Shown: piece by piece, positions 10,344-20,899 of the stretch
Numbering within the stretch: position 1 is the first letter of the stretch
Layout: the number at the start of each line of letters is the position of its first letter
Source: Globomyces pollinis-pini
Taxonomy: Eukaryota > Chytridiomycota > Chytridiomycetes > Rhizophydiales > Globomycetaceae
DNA: 41,513 nucleotides
NCBI GenBank assembly: GCA_025399215.1
Contig: MU621242.1
Location: forward strand, 1-41,513
Direction of reading: 5' to 3'
Translations under genes and position numbers: made by a program
Notes under the pieces: generated by a model
What the model was told of the DNA's origin: nothing
The model's input: only the letters and a program-made list of their open reading frames with translations
Databases searched by the model: none

Positions 10344-10919
10344 CTACAGCTCCCAAATATTCATGGACCAACTTCCACCACAATACTTATCCTTGTCACT
10401 ATCTTGACAAACAAAGTTACAATTCGAATCATCAGTAACACTTGCAGCAAGGAATTCCGACATCGTTCCACAAGAGCATTGCCCTCCAAATTCAAGCCCA
10501 ACATATTGGAATTGATTAAATCCGCGACACCAATCTTTACACTTATCTAAGGAATAGATCATGGTCCATTCACCTTTTGGACCATAACCATGTTGAAAGA
10601 CTCTGGATTTATTTCTTGGGGAGTAACTATTAATTTCCAATAGATCATGGTCAGTATAACAACCTAATGGTTTATCGGTGACAACTTTTGAATTTGTAGC
10701 TTGTTCAAATTCAACACATACCCAAACTAGCACGCATCCCGCTAGTATCAAGGCAATGATTGACAAAATAAGCGTTGGGCAATTACATTTTCCCTTTTGT
10801 TTACTTGCGGCCTTGCGTCCAACTTTCTTATCCGAGTTCATAAGTGGTTCAAAATCATGATCGTATGGGAGAAAAAGGCCACCATCTGCAATAACAATTA
10901 CTGTTCTTTCTTGATTCAT
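10344..10919 (-). CDS. Type II membrane protein with a WSC domain
   Basis: Intronless 191-residue protein. Residues 1-47 are a short cytosolic tail rich in Lys. Residues 48-70 (LILSIIALILAGCVLVWVCV) form one membrane span with no preceding signal peptide, so the C-terminus should face outside. Residues 84-191 form a WSC domain with its cysteine pattern: LGCYTDHDLL, CKDWCRGFNQFQYVGLEFGG, QCSCG, CNFVCQ, YCGGSW. WSC domains bind glucan or related polysaccharides and occur in wall sensors and carbohydrate-active enzymes. Unlike yeast Wsc sensors, this one has a single WSC module close to the membrane with no Ser/Thr stalk and an N-terminal rather than C-terminal tail. Its role could be wall attachment or sensing. 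Confidence 0.85.
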   Translation of the reverse strand: MNQERTVIVIADGGLFLPYDHDFEPLMNSDKKVGRKAASKQKGKCNCPTLILSIIALILAGCVLVWVCVEFEQATNSKVVTDKPLGCYTDHDLLEINSYSPRNKSRVFQHGYGPKGEWTMIYSLDKCKDWCRGFNQFQYVGLEFGGQCSCGTMSEFLAASVTDDSNCNFVCQDSDKDKYCGGSWSMNIWEL

Positions 10920-11571
10920 AATTTTGGATTAAAATTAGTTAAAAAGTTTAGGTGTGTTTAAGCTAAATGAATTGAAACAATGGGGGGTTCACGACAACAG
11001 ACATTAGTGATCTATGATAACGTATTTTGATCTCTAATCTGGAAATGCATTAAGTCAAACAATGAAGCACTATTAGCGATTGCAATCCTTTATTTTTTAT
11101 TAAAATTTGTATCATTCGCTTCAGAAGTATCTAATAGTCGTGTTTTTACCGATCCGAACCATCAGTGTTAACCAAGTTGTTAACAATTATTAGTACTTCT
11201 AATTTATGTGTTTAACAATATGTCCAATTCTGGCCGTGTAAGGTGAAGTTACTTGTGACTGATTCGGATAGCGGGACCTTTCAGCGGGTGGTGATTGTGC
11301 ATTGATGATGACTCAGTCACTTATTCATCACCGCTTCATCATATACAGATCAAGATCATTGTGGATGGCATCGACAACGATTCAGTAGCAAATAAATGAC
11401 TCTTCCAATCCAACTTTCCTCTTTAAATAAAATGATAGCGTGATTGCAAAGGCGGTTTGTTTTATTAACTTAATTTGAAACTATATTTTGTACATCAATA
11501 CTGGTCTGGCTGAAATTTACAATGTGAGCAAACGACAAATTCGACGCTTCCTCTGCAGATACTAGAAATAA
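10920..11571. promoter_or_regulatory. 650 bp gap with an extended AP-1/Gcn4-type site
   Basis: No gene is supportable here. It must contain the promoter of the WSC gene and the 3' end of the next leftward gene. At 11309-11319 lies TGACTCAGTCA, which contains the TGACTCA core recognised by fungal AP-1/Gcn4 bZIP factors, about 390 bases upstream of the WSC start codon. Whether it is used is unknown. Confidence 0.35.
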
Positions 11572-12039
11572 TTAGTAAACAGTGACTTTTTTACATTGTC
11601 TGGTTTTGAAAGGAAAGTCATCACACTCCAATGAATATAAAGACCTTCTTGGTATAATTGGAACTGTTGCCTGAAGGAGATCTTTCTCAGTCATAATCAC
11701 AGTATCTGCATCTGGATCCACAATTTTCGATAGTTTAATATCCTGAACCCAATCGTAATCAAAAACATCATTTTGGATGAGAGTCCCTATGCTAGTTGGA
11801 GACTGATGGCTGGAAGAATCTGAGTCGAAAGAGTCTAAAGCGGCTTCCAGATTGTTAGTGATGACTTTCAACTGAATTGGAGGATGGGTATAAAAAGGTA
11901 ATTCTAGTTGATTTGAGGGATGAGTTGATAGCTTCAACTTTGCAGATAATCTGTACACCCATATGAGTAGGACCAGAACAAAGACAGTTAAACTGGCTAT
12001 TACAACTCCGTACCAGGATACTTCAATCGCATTCATCAA
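11572..12039 (-). CDS. Single-pass membrane protein of unknown function
   Basis: Intronless, 155 residues. Residues 8-30 (WYGVVIASLTVFVLVLLIWVY) form one membrane span. The short N-terminus precedes it and a basic patch follows (RLSAKLKL), predicting the C-terminal 120 residues to be cytosolic. The tail is Ser/Asp-rich in the middle (LDSFDSDSSSHQSP, a likely phosphorylated stretch) and ends with a basic CKKVTVY. I recognise no domain. The next gene on the left is the WSC membrane protein in the same orientation; there is no evidence that they work together. Confidence 0.6.
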   Translation of the reverse strand: MMNAIEVSWYGVVIASLTVFVLVLLIWVYRLSAKLKLSTHPSNQLELPFYTHPPIQLKVITNNLEAALDSFDSDSSSHQSPTSIGTLIQNDVFDYDWVQDIKLSKIVDPDADTVIMTEKDLLQATVPIIPRRSLYSLECDDFPFKTRQCKKVTVY

Positions 12040-12186
12040 TGACTCAATAAAAAAAATAAAGAATTATTAAAGAATTCCAAGGGCCGTTGAGGGGGTGAGT
12101 TCGTGGGATACAGGGGGTTTGAAACGCCTGTTTGCCACAGACTTTTTTACAGTGTTTAATGATCTTTAACGGTTGGTATATTATAC

Positions 12187-12898
12187 TCAGAATAGATCTA
12201 AATCTAAATCATCCTCTTCAGTTTTCTCTACTTGAACTTGAGGTTCATTGAACATTTCAATCTCCATTGCAACGTGATCTTGTTGAGTCTCCGTTGCTAA
12301 AAAAGTTACTATCATTTATTGCTCTTACTCTGTGCTAGTTGTGAAACTTTATCTTCTTGGAATAATTGTGACATCCTCATATGTACATCTTGTGGTATAG
12401 GTGGTTCTAACGGATCTAAAGTATGTTTGGCGACTCTTTGTGCGTAGTTCAATAAATCTTTACAATCAACTCCATCTATATCAATCAGATATTTCTTCAA
12501 CAAACCGTTATAAACATTCCGTATTTTCTCAGATTCAATCAATAAATCCTCCAATTCATTTGAAGATTTGTTTAATGTGTTTACTACATCCAAAACGATT
12601 TCATTATAGTTTAAGAGTGTAATTTGATGATTTTCAATACGACTTTGAATTTCTTGATGCAATCGTACTATAAAAAAGTCAACATATTATTATATACACC
12701 TCTTTTAATACTCTCTTGAAGTTTTTGATCAACTTTGATTATTTTATTCAAAATTTCTTCAGTATTCGTAGTCATTTTATTTGCAGTAGATAAATCTATG
12801 GATTGATATAATTTTTTGATCAAGGTTTGATATTCGTTGATGTTTTCACTTGCTTCTTCCACCATTGTCAATTGTGTCATGTTAAGCTGGAATGTCAA
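12187..12898 (-). CDS. MED4: Mediator complex subunit 4
   Basis: Subunit of the Mediator middle module, which bridges transcription factors and RNA polymerase II. Three exons are joined by introns of about 32 nt. The N-terminal part is helical and coiled-coil-like (MTFQLNMTQLTMVEEASENI onwards, then IQSRIENHQITLLNYNE). The diagnostic MED4 motif is in the second exon: DLLNYAQRVAKHTLDPLEPP, followed by IPQDVHMRMSQLF. The last exon is acidic and ends EEDDLDLDLF, a typical Mediator-type acidic tail. Total length is about 215 residues, within the family range. Joining the exons needs GTGTAT and GTAAGA donors. The frame is continuous across both. Confidence 0.85.
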
Positions 12899-13033
12899 TT
12901 GAATTGAAAAAAATTGAAGTGGGAATAATACACTAAGGTTCGGTTACATTAACGTGAACTAGAATGGTAATTGAAATAATCTCATTGAAGGGCAGATATT
13001 AATTTCGTAAAAGCAATTGTACGTTTATTGATT

Positions 13034-14920
13034 TTAAATTGGACATTTAGCCGACTTAGAATATCCAACAGGAGTATTAGTGACTACTACAGTCATTTGA
13101 GTGCCAGTAGAGTGTTTACCAGCGGCAACTTGAAATCCTGTCTGAGCAGCAGAATACACCAATGTTGTAGTTGGACGCGCATACACAGGATCTTTTGGTA
13201 ATACCAAAGAACAATCAATACCACTAAACCCGAGTTTACAAATACAACCTATATCGCCACATTTGCCATTGTTGGAGCATGAATTCACACATGAATTATT
13301 ACCAAACCCATAAGATTTTTGAATTTGTTGACCTTGTGTTGCGATACTAACCTGTGGATCTACACTTAAATACGTAGTCATTGTTTTGCATTGTGTCAAC
13401 AAAGTGTTTTTGACAGTTTCAAGCATATTAAACGTCCCAGTGAGGAGTGTATCAGATATACATGAAGTGATGTAGAAGCCAATTGGGAGAATGGAAGAGC
13501 ATCCCGGAATAGTGAGGGTCTTTTCGCATTGTTGTTTTACCTTGGAGATGAATTCAGCAGATGGTGTCGGTCTACTGTAGCCAACTTTTGTAGCCACCGA
13601 ACTTAAAGTTGTGGTCAAACTAGTTGAGGTTAAAGCTGAAGTGAAGGACGATTGCAGACTAGAGAAGGTCAAAGATGTACTTGGAGACGCGTTTGGTAGA
13701 CCAGCTTCAACAGTTGTGGGTAAGACGTTTGATAATCTGGAAGTGATAGTAACGGTGCTGGCAGAATTAGCCAGACCAGTAGTTGTAGTGGGTTCTGTAG
13801 TAGCTCGGGATGAAATGGTAGTCAAAGTTTTATAGTAACCCAGAATTTGGGTTGGGGAAATAGTAGTAGTGGTGGTAGCCAATACTTGATCAGGCAACAT
13901 GCAAGCAGAATTAGATAAAGTAGTTGGTGGATCGATTAATTTATACTTTCCAAGTAAAAAGTTATCTGAATCAGGTACTTTCCAACTCTCCAAAAAGGAA
14001 TTTAACCCATCAAGTTGTACTACCGAATTATTAGATAACCGTAAAGTATTCGGTAAATCATCAATTTGGTTACATAACCCTCCACTATTCGCGTATCCAG
14101 GTGACAAGGCCAAACTGATATCAATCCAACGATCCTGTAAATAATCATTGACTGTCATTTGAATACTAGATCCACAGGGTAACGTGACTGTATGTGTTTT
14201 ATCTTTTTCAGATGGTGGAGTATAAACCATTCCATCCATGGTGGCAGTTACTTTTTGCATTTTGATATTTTCCAGTGTAATAGTATTGCGAATATCGAGT
14301 GCAAGAATTGATTTACCGTATCGAATAGCGATAGCATGATTGCATGAAGCTTCAGTAAAACATTGGAGTTGTGTAGCTTGAATATCAAAGTATTTATGTT
14401 TGAAAAGGTAAAAAGTACCAAGCGCGTTGTTTGTAATTGGAATTTTCCAAGATTCTGTAAATATTGTTGATACGTTTTCACCTTGGATTTGGTAATTGAA
14501 CGGTTTTATATGAGGATCACCCATACTGAGGCAAGTACCACCTTTAGCAATAATACGCTTCACAGGGTAGAATTGATCAATAGCAGTTGTTCCATTGAAA
14601 TATCGTGTGGTGATATTAAAGGTAGAGCCATTAGCATCTGAGAAGACTGGCACTGTTGTGAATTGAATTGTTTTAGGAATGTTCCAATTATCAGGAGTGA
14701 AAGAAACAGAACAATTAACAAAACTTAATTGATTTGCAGAGAAATAGATTTGTACCGGAGACTGAATTGGACTTGCAAGTGAAAGAGAGAATGATTGGAG
14801 TAAAGAAGAATCATTGAGTTGGAGTAGTGGTGGATTAAACGTGATGAACTGGGCATAACAGAACGACACAAGTAATGGCAAAATCATGATAAGAATGAAT
14901 ATAAGGTGATATGTTACCAT
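13034..14920 (-). CDS. Secreted protein with von Willebrand type D and EGF-like modules
   Basis: Intronless, 628 residues, unusual among the intron-rich neighbours. Residues 1-23 are a signal peptide (MVTYHLIFILIMILPLLVSF...). Residues 130-283 contain a VWD-type domain: TCLSMGDPHIKPFNY at 129-143, LPCGSSIQM at 247, and GGLCNQIDD at 280-288. Residues 345-450 are a Ser/Thr-rich, probably O-glycosylated linker. Residues 544-570 form an EGF-like module (CVNSCSNNGKCGDIGC and CKLGFSGIDC). Several NxS/T sites are present in the N-terminal third. There is no GPI signal or membrane anchor at the C-terminus (SKSAKCPI), so the protein is secreted or bound through other molecules. VWD domains mediate protein polymerisation and adhesion in animals. 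A role in adhesion or matrix is an inference. Confidence 0.85.
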   Translation of the reverse strand: MVTYHLIFILIMILPLLVSFCYAQFITFNPPLLQLNDSSLLQSFSLSLASPIQSPVQIYFSANQLSFVNCSVSFTPDNWNIPKTIQFTTVPVFSDANGSTFNITTRYFNGTTAIDQFYPVKRIIAKGGTCLSMGDPHIKPFNYQIQGENVSTIFTESWKIPITNNALGTFYLFKHKYFDIQATQLQCFTEASCNHAIAIRYGKSILALDIRNTITLENIKMQKVTATMDGMVYTPPSEKDKTHTVTLPCGSSIQMTVNDYLQDRWIDISLALSPGYANSGGLCNQIDDLPNTLRLSNNSVVQLDGLNSFLESWKVPDSDNFLLGKYKLIDPPTTLSNSACMLPDQVLATTTTTISPTQILGYYKTLTTISSRATTEPTTTTGLANSASTVTITSRLSNVLPTTVEAGLPNASPSTSLTFSSLQSSFTSALTSTSLTTTLSSVATKVGYSRPTPSAEFISKVKQQCEKTLTIPGCSSILPIGFYITSCISDTLLTGTFNMLETVKNTLLTQCKTMTTYLSVDPQVSIATQGQQIQKSYGFGNNSCVNSCSNNGKCGDIGCICKLGFSGIDCSLVLPKDPVYARPTTTLVYSAAQTGFQVAAGKHSTGTQMTVVVTNTPVGYSKSAKCPI

Positions 14921-15293
14921 TTTTATATCTGTTCATTTTGAAGGTTCGTTCTGTTCGTTGTTTTAGTTCAACCTTGTCACACCGTTGAACAACGAATAAA
15001 GACATCATAAATTCAAGGATACATCGAAATGATAACGAAGGAACCCAAACCTATAAGTCGCAAATAATGTTCCATTACAAGCACTTGAAGATATAAATTT
15101 TACTTGGTTTTCACGTTTACCACAATGAAAAGTTACGTGATTTTTATTTACCCAATTAGAATTAAAATAAGGACTTATGCTTTACTACTTCCCTGAACAA
15201 CTGGCCTAACAACCCACTTGAACAAAGCACTCAGTGGAAAATATCATACAAAGATAATAGCTAACACATACATGGCCTTTATTAATACATAAA
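14921..15293. other. Gap between the VWD protein and the Sel1 protein
   Basis: About 370 bases holding the VWD-protein promoter and the 3' end of the Sel1-repeat gene. I see no coding stretch, repeat or RNA gene. Confidence 0.5.
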
Positions 15294-16019
15294 TCAATCA
15301 TTGTATTTTTCTTTCCAAATCCATTGATTTTGAACTAATTTGGTACCTTGCTCTTCAGCTTTTCTAAACCAATAGGCAGCTTGTTTCTTACTAGCTTTGA
15401 CCCCATCACCTCTAAAAATCCAATTAAAGTTCACTAGGTATACCTTAAATAACATTCAGCCATTGCAACTTGTGCATCAGGATCATTGAGTTGAGCTGCA
15501 ATGTTGAAATAATAAGCTGCTTTAATTTTATTCTTTTCTACTCCCCAACCTTGTAAAAATGACCTTTGAATTATATATAAAGTTCTACTTACATTCCTAC
15601 TTCATATATAGCTAATGGCATTTGAGTTGATATTCCAATATTTTTGAATCCTTCATCTCCAATTACTTTATCCGTAACCATAGATAACTATACAAGATAA
15701 ATAATTGAATTTGAATTACTAATCTGAATGCTTCCTTTTCGTTTTTCTCTGTTCCCCAACCATGTCTCATAGACACAGCATAAAGGAATAAACCTGTAGG
15801 GTCACCTCTAGCAGCAGCAATAGAAAAATAGTAAGCGGATATTGCATAAGCTCCTTGTTCATGGTAAAAGATTCCCACTACTAATGGATCCTCATTGTCC
15901 ATATCAGGAGGAATTGGTTTAGCGCTTTTCAAGTTTGCAGGAGGAGGAAGTGGTTTTGGCAGGTCTTTGGCTTCATTGTTCAAACTCTTTGTGCTGCTGC
16001 TATTTCCAAAGAAGCCCAT
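15294..16019 (-). CDS. Sel1-repeat protein
   Basis: Solenoid protein with Sel1-like (TPR-related) repeats, usually scaffolds for signalling or chitin-synthase activation in fungi. Repeats are visible as AISAYYFSIAAARGDPTGLF, AVSMRHGWGTEKNEKEAFRL, FLQGWGVEKNKIKAAYYF and GDGVKASKKQAAYWFRKA. The C-terminus ends QWIWKEKYND. The N-terminal 40 residues are Pro/Lys-rich (LPKPLPPPANLKSAKPIPP). Four exons are joined by introns of about 25-35 nt. Start is uncertain: I use MGFFGNSS at 16019, but an upstream Met at 16073 is in frame. A second, Pro-rich frame upstream (VVPLPPNLDYPLFPGVV) looks coding yet is out of frame by one, so a 5' exon or a sequence error may be missing. The gene could resemble the Skt5/Chs4 group, but the length is too short to say. 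Confidence 0.7.
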
Positions 16020-16353
16020 TGGTTTTTGTTGGTTATTGGTAAAGTGTAGAAGTAGTTGTGGCTGCATTAACAACGCCTGGGAACAATGGATAATCCAAAT
16101 TTGGAGGTAAAGGAACCACCGTTGAACTCTGACAATAGGATCAAATTACTATAATACAAATATTCTTTACTGTTTAATTATTGTTACATTCTATTTACCA
16201 CTAAATTGTCCTTTTTTCATTGTAAGTTCGTGTGACACACCTTAGACCATGCTTTTCAGTAGATGACAAACAAATTTTGACAATAGAAATAACACAGATT
16301 CATATAACATTTCAAGATATTCGACTTTTATTAAATGTCCAATTTATGCAAAT

Positions 16354-16981
16354 TTAAGAACGTGGCTTTTCCTTCTTTTCCTTGAATAAGGCGAGTAAAG
16401 CAACACCAGAAACCTTAACGACCTTGAAACGGATACCTGGCAAATCACCAACAGCTTTACCACGACGACCGAAACCAGCAATGAGAATTTCATCGTTTTC
16501 TTCGATAAAGTTCAAACAACCATCGTTAGGTACGAAAGCAGTAACTTTCTTTGTATTCTTCAAAAGTTGTGCACGCACACATTTACGAATAGCAGAGTTA
16601 GGTTGTTTAGATTCAACACCACTGAAAAATATTAGTCATTGAGCATCAACATACATCTTTTCAAGGACAATTCCTTTAGCGTGTGAAGAACCTCCGAAAG
16701 GAGAGTGTTTGTAAGCAGTTCCGAGTGCTCTCTTCTTATAGTCGTTATCGGCCCATCGGTTATCACGACGAAGGGTTCGGAGTTTTCTGGCAGCTTGAAG
16801 ACCTCTTGGTTTACACCTAATAAGAAATCAGAACATATTCAAAGAAATTCGACAAAATCAAAACAGTAAAAGATACATCCATCCATTAAAGTAAAATGAT
16901 GGTTGAAGTGAGTGGAAACTAATGGTATATGGATGATGTATTGGTTGTGAATTGTTAGTATGTTGTTACGTACTTTCCCAT
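16354..16981 (-). CDS. RPS23: 40S ribosomal protein S23 (uS12)
   Basis: Universal small-subunit protein of the decoding centre. Four-residue first coding block MGKC, then [74 protein letters not shown] and the C-terminal [12 protein letters not shown]. The PNSA loop, with the proline hydroxylated in other species, is intact. The assembled protein is about 145 residues. Intron 1 splits the third codon (ATGGGAAA then GTACGT donor at 16973) and is 157 nt (16817-16973), much longer than other introns here, as is common for first introns of ribosomal protein genes. Intron 2 is 33 nt inside the conserved LEK/GVE block. Expression should be high and constitutive. Confidence 0.95.
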
Positions 16982-17220
16982 GTTTAAATGTAAAAATTAT
17001 GAAAATGAGTTTGGACGTTTTTTACAACCCTCAATCACGTGATTTTTTACTCAAGAAAGACTCAAGATACCATCTTCCACCATACTCCACTTTCATATTT
17101 CTATGGATTTAAATTGATTGAAAATAAGAAATCTTGACTATTAACACGCATAGGAATTAAAAAAAATGTAAACATGTCACTTATTTCAAAGAAAATTCCG
17201 TTTATTTAACATCAACTCAT

Positions 17221-18431
17221 TTATCCTCTTTTGGCTTCTTCTTCTCATCTTCTTTCTTCATATTTTTGAATCTTGGATCGTTTGGATCGACTCCAGGCAA
17301 AGAACCAACAACATTACTAAGGAATGAAGGATCCATTGACGATCCCTAGAATATCAGCTAGTTAACATTAGTACCTCCATAGACATTGCGAGAGCTTTAG
17401 CAATCTCTTCATCTTCTGTCATTTCAACATCATTATCTTCAACACCCATTGATAAAGCGAGTGCGGCTGCAAGTTCCTCGTCCTCTGGTGTAGTTTTTGC
17501 CGGTCCAGTAGATTGAGATGATGCCCCTCCACTTGAAGCGTTTTGTCGAGCCTGTTCTTCCTCCATCGACATTCTCAGAGCCTAAAACAATGTTAGTATC
17601 AATCAAATCAATGTTGTTGGATTGGGAGAAAGAATAATTGATGATAAATTACCATAGCTAATTCTGGGTCCAGACTAGGATCGACTCCAAATTCAAAGTT
17701 TCCACCAGTTCCGAATCCTGGAGGAGGTCCATCTTCACCTTGAATGATAGGTGATGTGAGTAAAATGTCACTCAATAGATGAGGACCAGGAGGAATGGTA
17801 ACAAGGTGACTTTAAGGTTAAACATTCCAGATAGAGTACCTGTTATCTGCATTATTAACAGCTTCTATAAAGGCTGTTAATTTTGATTGATTTTCTTCTT
17901 CTTCTCCAAAGTTGACCACATCTACAGCTACATTATTCTTCTTCAACTTTTTCCCTAATTTCACTAAAGTTTTTTCATCTTCTTTTATTGGACTTCCAAC
18001 AAAGACAATGATGCGTTGCCTTTGATTTTTGTTCTGACGATGTTTTAATACTAACTGTGACATTAAAATACATTTATATAAATACTTGAGCAATTTGAAC
18101 TCCGGTATTAAGTTGAACATTTCCATTGATCTGAACGTGGTGTAAACTAGTCAATATTTTTCCGATATCTGAAGTTAAAGTAACGAGGACATTTGGACTG
18201 AAAATAAATAAAACTGCATCAAACATTGTACCTCTTTCCAGCCATGGATATTAAACCAACAGTATTCTCTGCATTAGATTGTGTTTTAGCATTAAATAAA
18301 AAAGTGACAGCATCATGTTGAGCTTCAATTCTTGAAGGCATATAATCACCATTTCTCATCCATTCAGAATTATCGATCCTACGATTATTATTGAATGTGT
18401 TTTACACCAATACAGTTGCTTCTAAAACCAT
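17221..18431 (-). CDS. RPN10: 26S proteasome regulatory subunit RPN10 (ubiquitin receptor)
   Basis: Ubiquitin receptor of the 19S particle. An N-terminal VWA domain anchors it between lid and base: [28 protein letters not shown] strand, [35 protein letters not shown], then [17 protein letters not shown]. The C-terminal half has three ubiquitin-interacting motifs: [29 protein letters not shown] and [15 protein letters not shown]. It ends with a Lys-rich tail ([12 protein letters not shown]). About 375 residues after removing at least five introns; the first splits codon 9 and is 27 nt. Human RPN10 has two such motifs and yeast one, so three is more than usual. Its start codon lies inside the end of the upstream gene (10 bp overlap). 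Confidence 0.93.
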
Positions 18432-18909
18432 GATGGAAAATGTATCATGAAAATTTGACAAGGGTTAAGAGGGGAATTGAAACGCCACACCCATTCTAAA
18501 TACTGAAAGTTGTCTATTTGATTCATAATGCCGAACAATATTGGATATTCGAATTCATGGTTCAATGCTGTCTGGTTTGGTATCTTGTTTGGACTGTCGA
18601 ATCGAAATCTAATCATAAATTTTAATAACATCATTGAATAACGCGTAAAATAGATGGATGTTCTTACTATTCGTTCAATTGGGATTCATGTTTTTTAAAA
18701 CGGGCTAACATAGAGTCTTCATTGCCAAAAAAATTACTTATTGTAAATCTTAGAGCCCATTGTAAACAATTCTTTAGATCATATAAAACCAAATCATTAA
18801 CTTCCTTTCTCTCCCAACTAGAATATAATTTCAAGTCACATATCCGTAATGAATGGTAAAAAAAACACCATTTTTGTTCGTCGATAACCACCACTTCTGC
18901 TACTCTCAT
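18422..18909 (-). CDS. Unknown protein overlapping the start of RPN10
   Basis: I do not recognise this protein. Exon 1 begins MRVAEVVVIDEQKWCFFYHS and runs to ARFKKHESQLNE. A GTAAGA donor follows, and the frame-keeping acceptor is CGACAG, giving an intron of about 74 nt and a second exon with EFEYPILFGIMNQIDNFQYL and a Trp/Phe-rich end (IHFPSWF). The product is about 137 residues. The TAG stop (18422-18424) lies within the first codons of RPN10, which starts at 18431 on the same strand, a 10 bp overlap. The nearer acceptor in front of ATTTCG would create a stop codon, so I rejected it. The gene could be genuine or a long leader for RPN10. Divergent from the asteroid-like gene, with 153 bp between starts. 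Confidence 0.5.
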
Positions 18910-19062
18910 CCATTACGTGTAAAATTCGTTTAATATTACCACCCTTGCATTTGATAATCCATTTGCCTTTCTGGATTTTGAGAACTGGATATTTGTTCAA
19001 ATCCAACCATTGAGACTCAAAGCCACATTTCTTTTTCTTTTTTAAGGTTTAATAACACCAGG
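18910..19062. promoter_or_regulatory. Divergent promoter, 153 bp
   Basis: Separates the unknown leftward gene (start 18909) from the rightward asteroid-like gene (start 19063). AT-rich with pyrimidine runs just upstream of the rightward start. It is the only non-coding DNA available to both genes. Confidence 0.4.
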
Positions 19063-20899
19063 ATGGGAGTGTATGGACTGACTCAATACGTCAAACAGAA
19101 TATGCCTAATTTGGGTATAAGAACCAACGTTCTGTCCCTTAAAACTATAGTGGTGGATGGCAATTCTTTCTGTTTCTATATCGCCAAAAAAATAAACTGG
19201 TTGAAAGGATGTATGTAATCACTACTAAATCATTAGCTCAATATCATGAATTCATTACACTTATAAAAAGACATTTGGAAGTATTCACGAATTCTCAAAC
19301 GGAACTGATTTTTGTTTTTGATGGTCCATTACCAGATTATAAAATAGAAGAAAGACATAGTAGAAATCAAGACAAGATAGAAAAATTAGTACTTGTGATT
19401 GCTGATGCTATTTCAAACAGAAATCCTGATTACCATGTGCAAAATTTAGCTACTTCATTATTACCACCATTCGCCATTCCTATTGCAATTCACACGATGA
19501 AAGAATTGAATTTCAAATGCATTGTTGCAGAGGAGGAGGCTGATTTGTTTATTGCTCGATTAGCAAATTCATTGAATGCGAGGTACTTGTGAACAATATT
19601 CTAAAACTAGTGTTTTATCACAGGATTCGGACTTCTTTATGTTCAATATTCCATCTTTTATTTTATTAGACACGTTAGAATTCCCAACATTAATGACACC
19701 AGGTGACTCTGATACCATCGCAGTCGAAAATAGTGAATTGGAATCAATAGTTTGGGGACAATTATATACACGACAAAAGTTTTCTAGCACCATTGGTATA
19801 AAGCAAGAACATTTGTTCATTTTTGCTGTCTTGGGTGGAAGTGATCATTTTACAAAACAGCAAATAATGGAATTGTACAAATTTAACCCATCGTTGGGAA
19901 TCAACATTCAAAGAAAAAACAATAAATGGCCAATGGTTATAAAAACAGTGCGATCTTATGGATCTATGAAACCCATTCAAGCTATAGATGCCATTGTTGG
20001 GAAGATGAGAGGGGATTGGGGACCACGATTAAAAGAATGTTTGCATTTAGCTTTGGATCAGTACGACAATATGTTGGAGGTACTTTCATCAAAGTCCAAT
20101 GGTGTAGTTATAAAATTGGAACGAGAATTAGGTCAGAAACAACCAAAACTTTACGAAATAATTGGTGGGAAATTCTTTTGTGTTCCCTTTTTAGAAAACG
20201 TCAAGACTGGTATTTCAAATCAAAACTTTACATTTAGGAACCTCTTGGAATATATGTCGACATTTATTAGATAAGACATACAGTAACTTACTTCCAAATG
20301 CTGGTGTGCATGAATATTATCGATCAGGGATGGTGATGGAAGTAAGACATATTGATTTAAGCAATGAATCGACCCCAGCAAACGAAATCGAGCATTTGAT
20401 ACAAAATGAAATTTTGAAAATCAGTTCATTTGAATGTGAACTGGATGTGATTATTGTAGCATTCCGTTATATTATTCTGCAAAGAGCAAATATAAATATG
20501 GCTTTAGGAAATCATGATTTATGTGGTTGGATAGCTGCATCAGTCTTACTCTTAAAAGAAACAATCGTGAATGATTCCAAAGAATTTATACCCTCTAGTG
20601 CGGATGCAATCCATCAACAGGCCATGATAGAATCTACCCTTTATTGTATGTCTCTGCTATGGACTGTTCACACGAAAGGAAAAGACGACATCAGTATATT
20701 CTGGAAGATCTTGCATGGACCTACCCTTCATAAGTGCCAAGTTCGTGCCAAAAAAGGTGCAACACCCCTTCAGATGGTTGGAAAAGAGAATCTAATGGAT
20801 TTCTATATCATGTACAAGAAAGTTCAAAGTGGTTTACAATCGTATATTGATACTGTAATGGATTATGGTTCCGATTTTCAATTACAAACTACAGATTGA
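19063..20899 (+). CDS. Asteroid (ASTE1)-like protein with XPG/FEN nuclease fold
   Basis: The N-terminus MGVYGLTQYVKQNMPNLG is typical of the XPG/FEN1 family, whose members are structure-specific nucleases acting in DNA repair. Acidic active-site elements are visible in order: VVDGNSFCFYI, ELIFVFDGPLPDYK, FKCIVAEEEADLFIARLA and VLSQDSDFFMFNI. These keep the metal-binding carboxylates. The rest resembles the asteroid family: TMKELNFKC, ELESIVWGQLY, LPNAGVHEYYRSGMVMEV. At least three introns of 26, 28 and 28 nt are confirmed by frame. The last restores continuity across an apparent stop at 20272. Length is about 590 residues. Activity is inferred from the residues. The branch-point-like sequence CTACTAAAT is seen in intron 1. 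Confidence 0.85.

Noticed and set aside
16817..16973. snoRNA inside RPS23 intron 1
   Set aside because: No RTGATGA C box with paired CTGA D box on the transcribed strand; a GGATGATG occurs only on the opposite strand.
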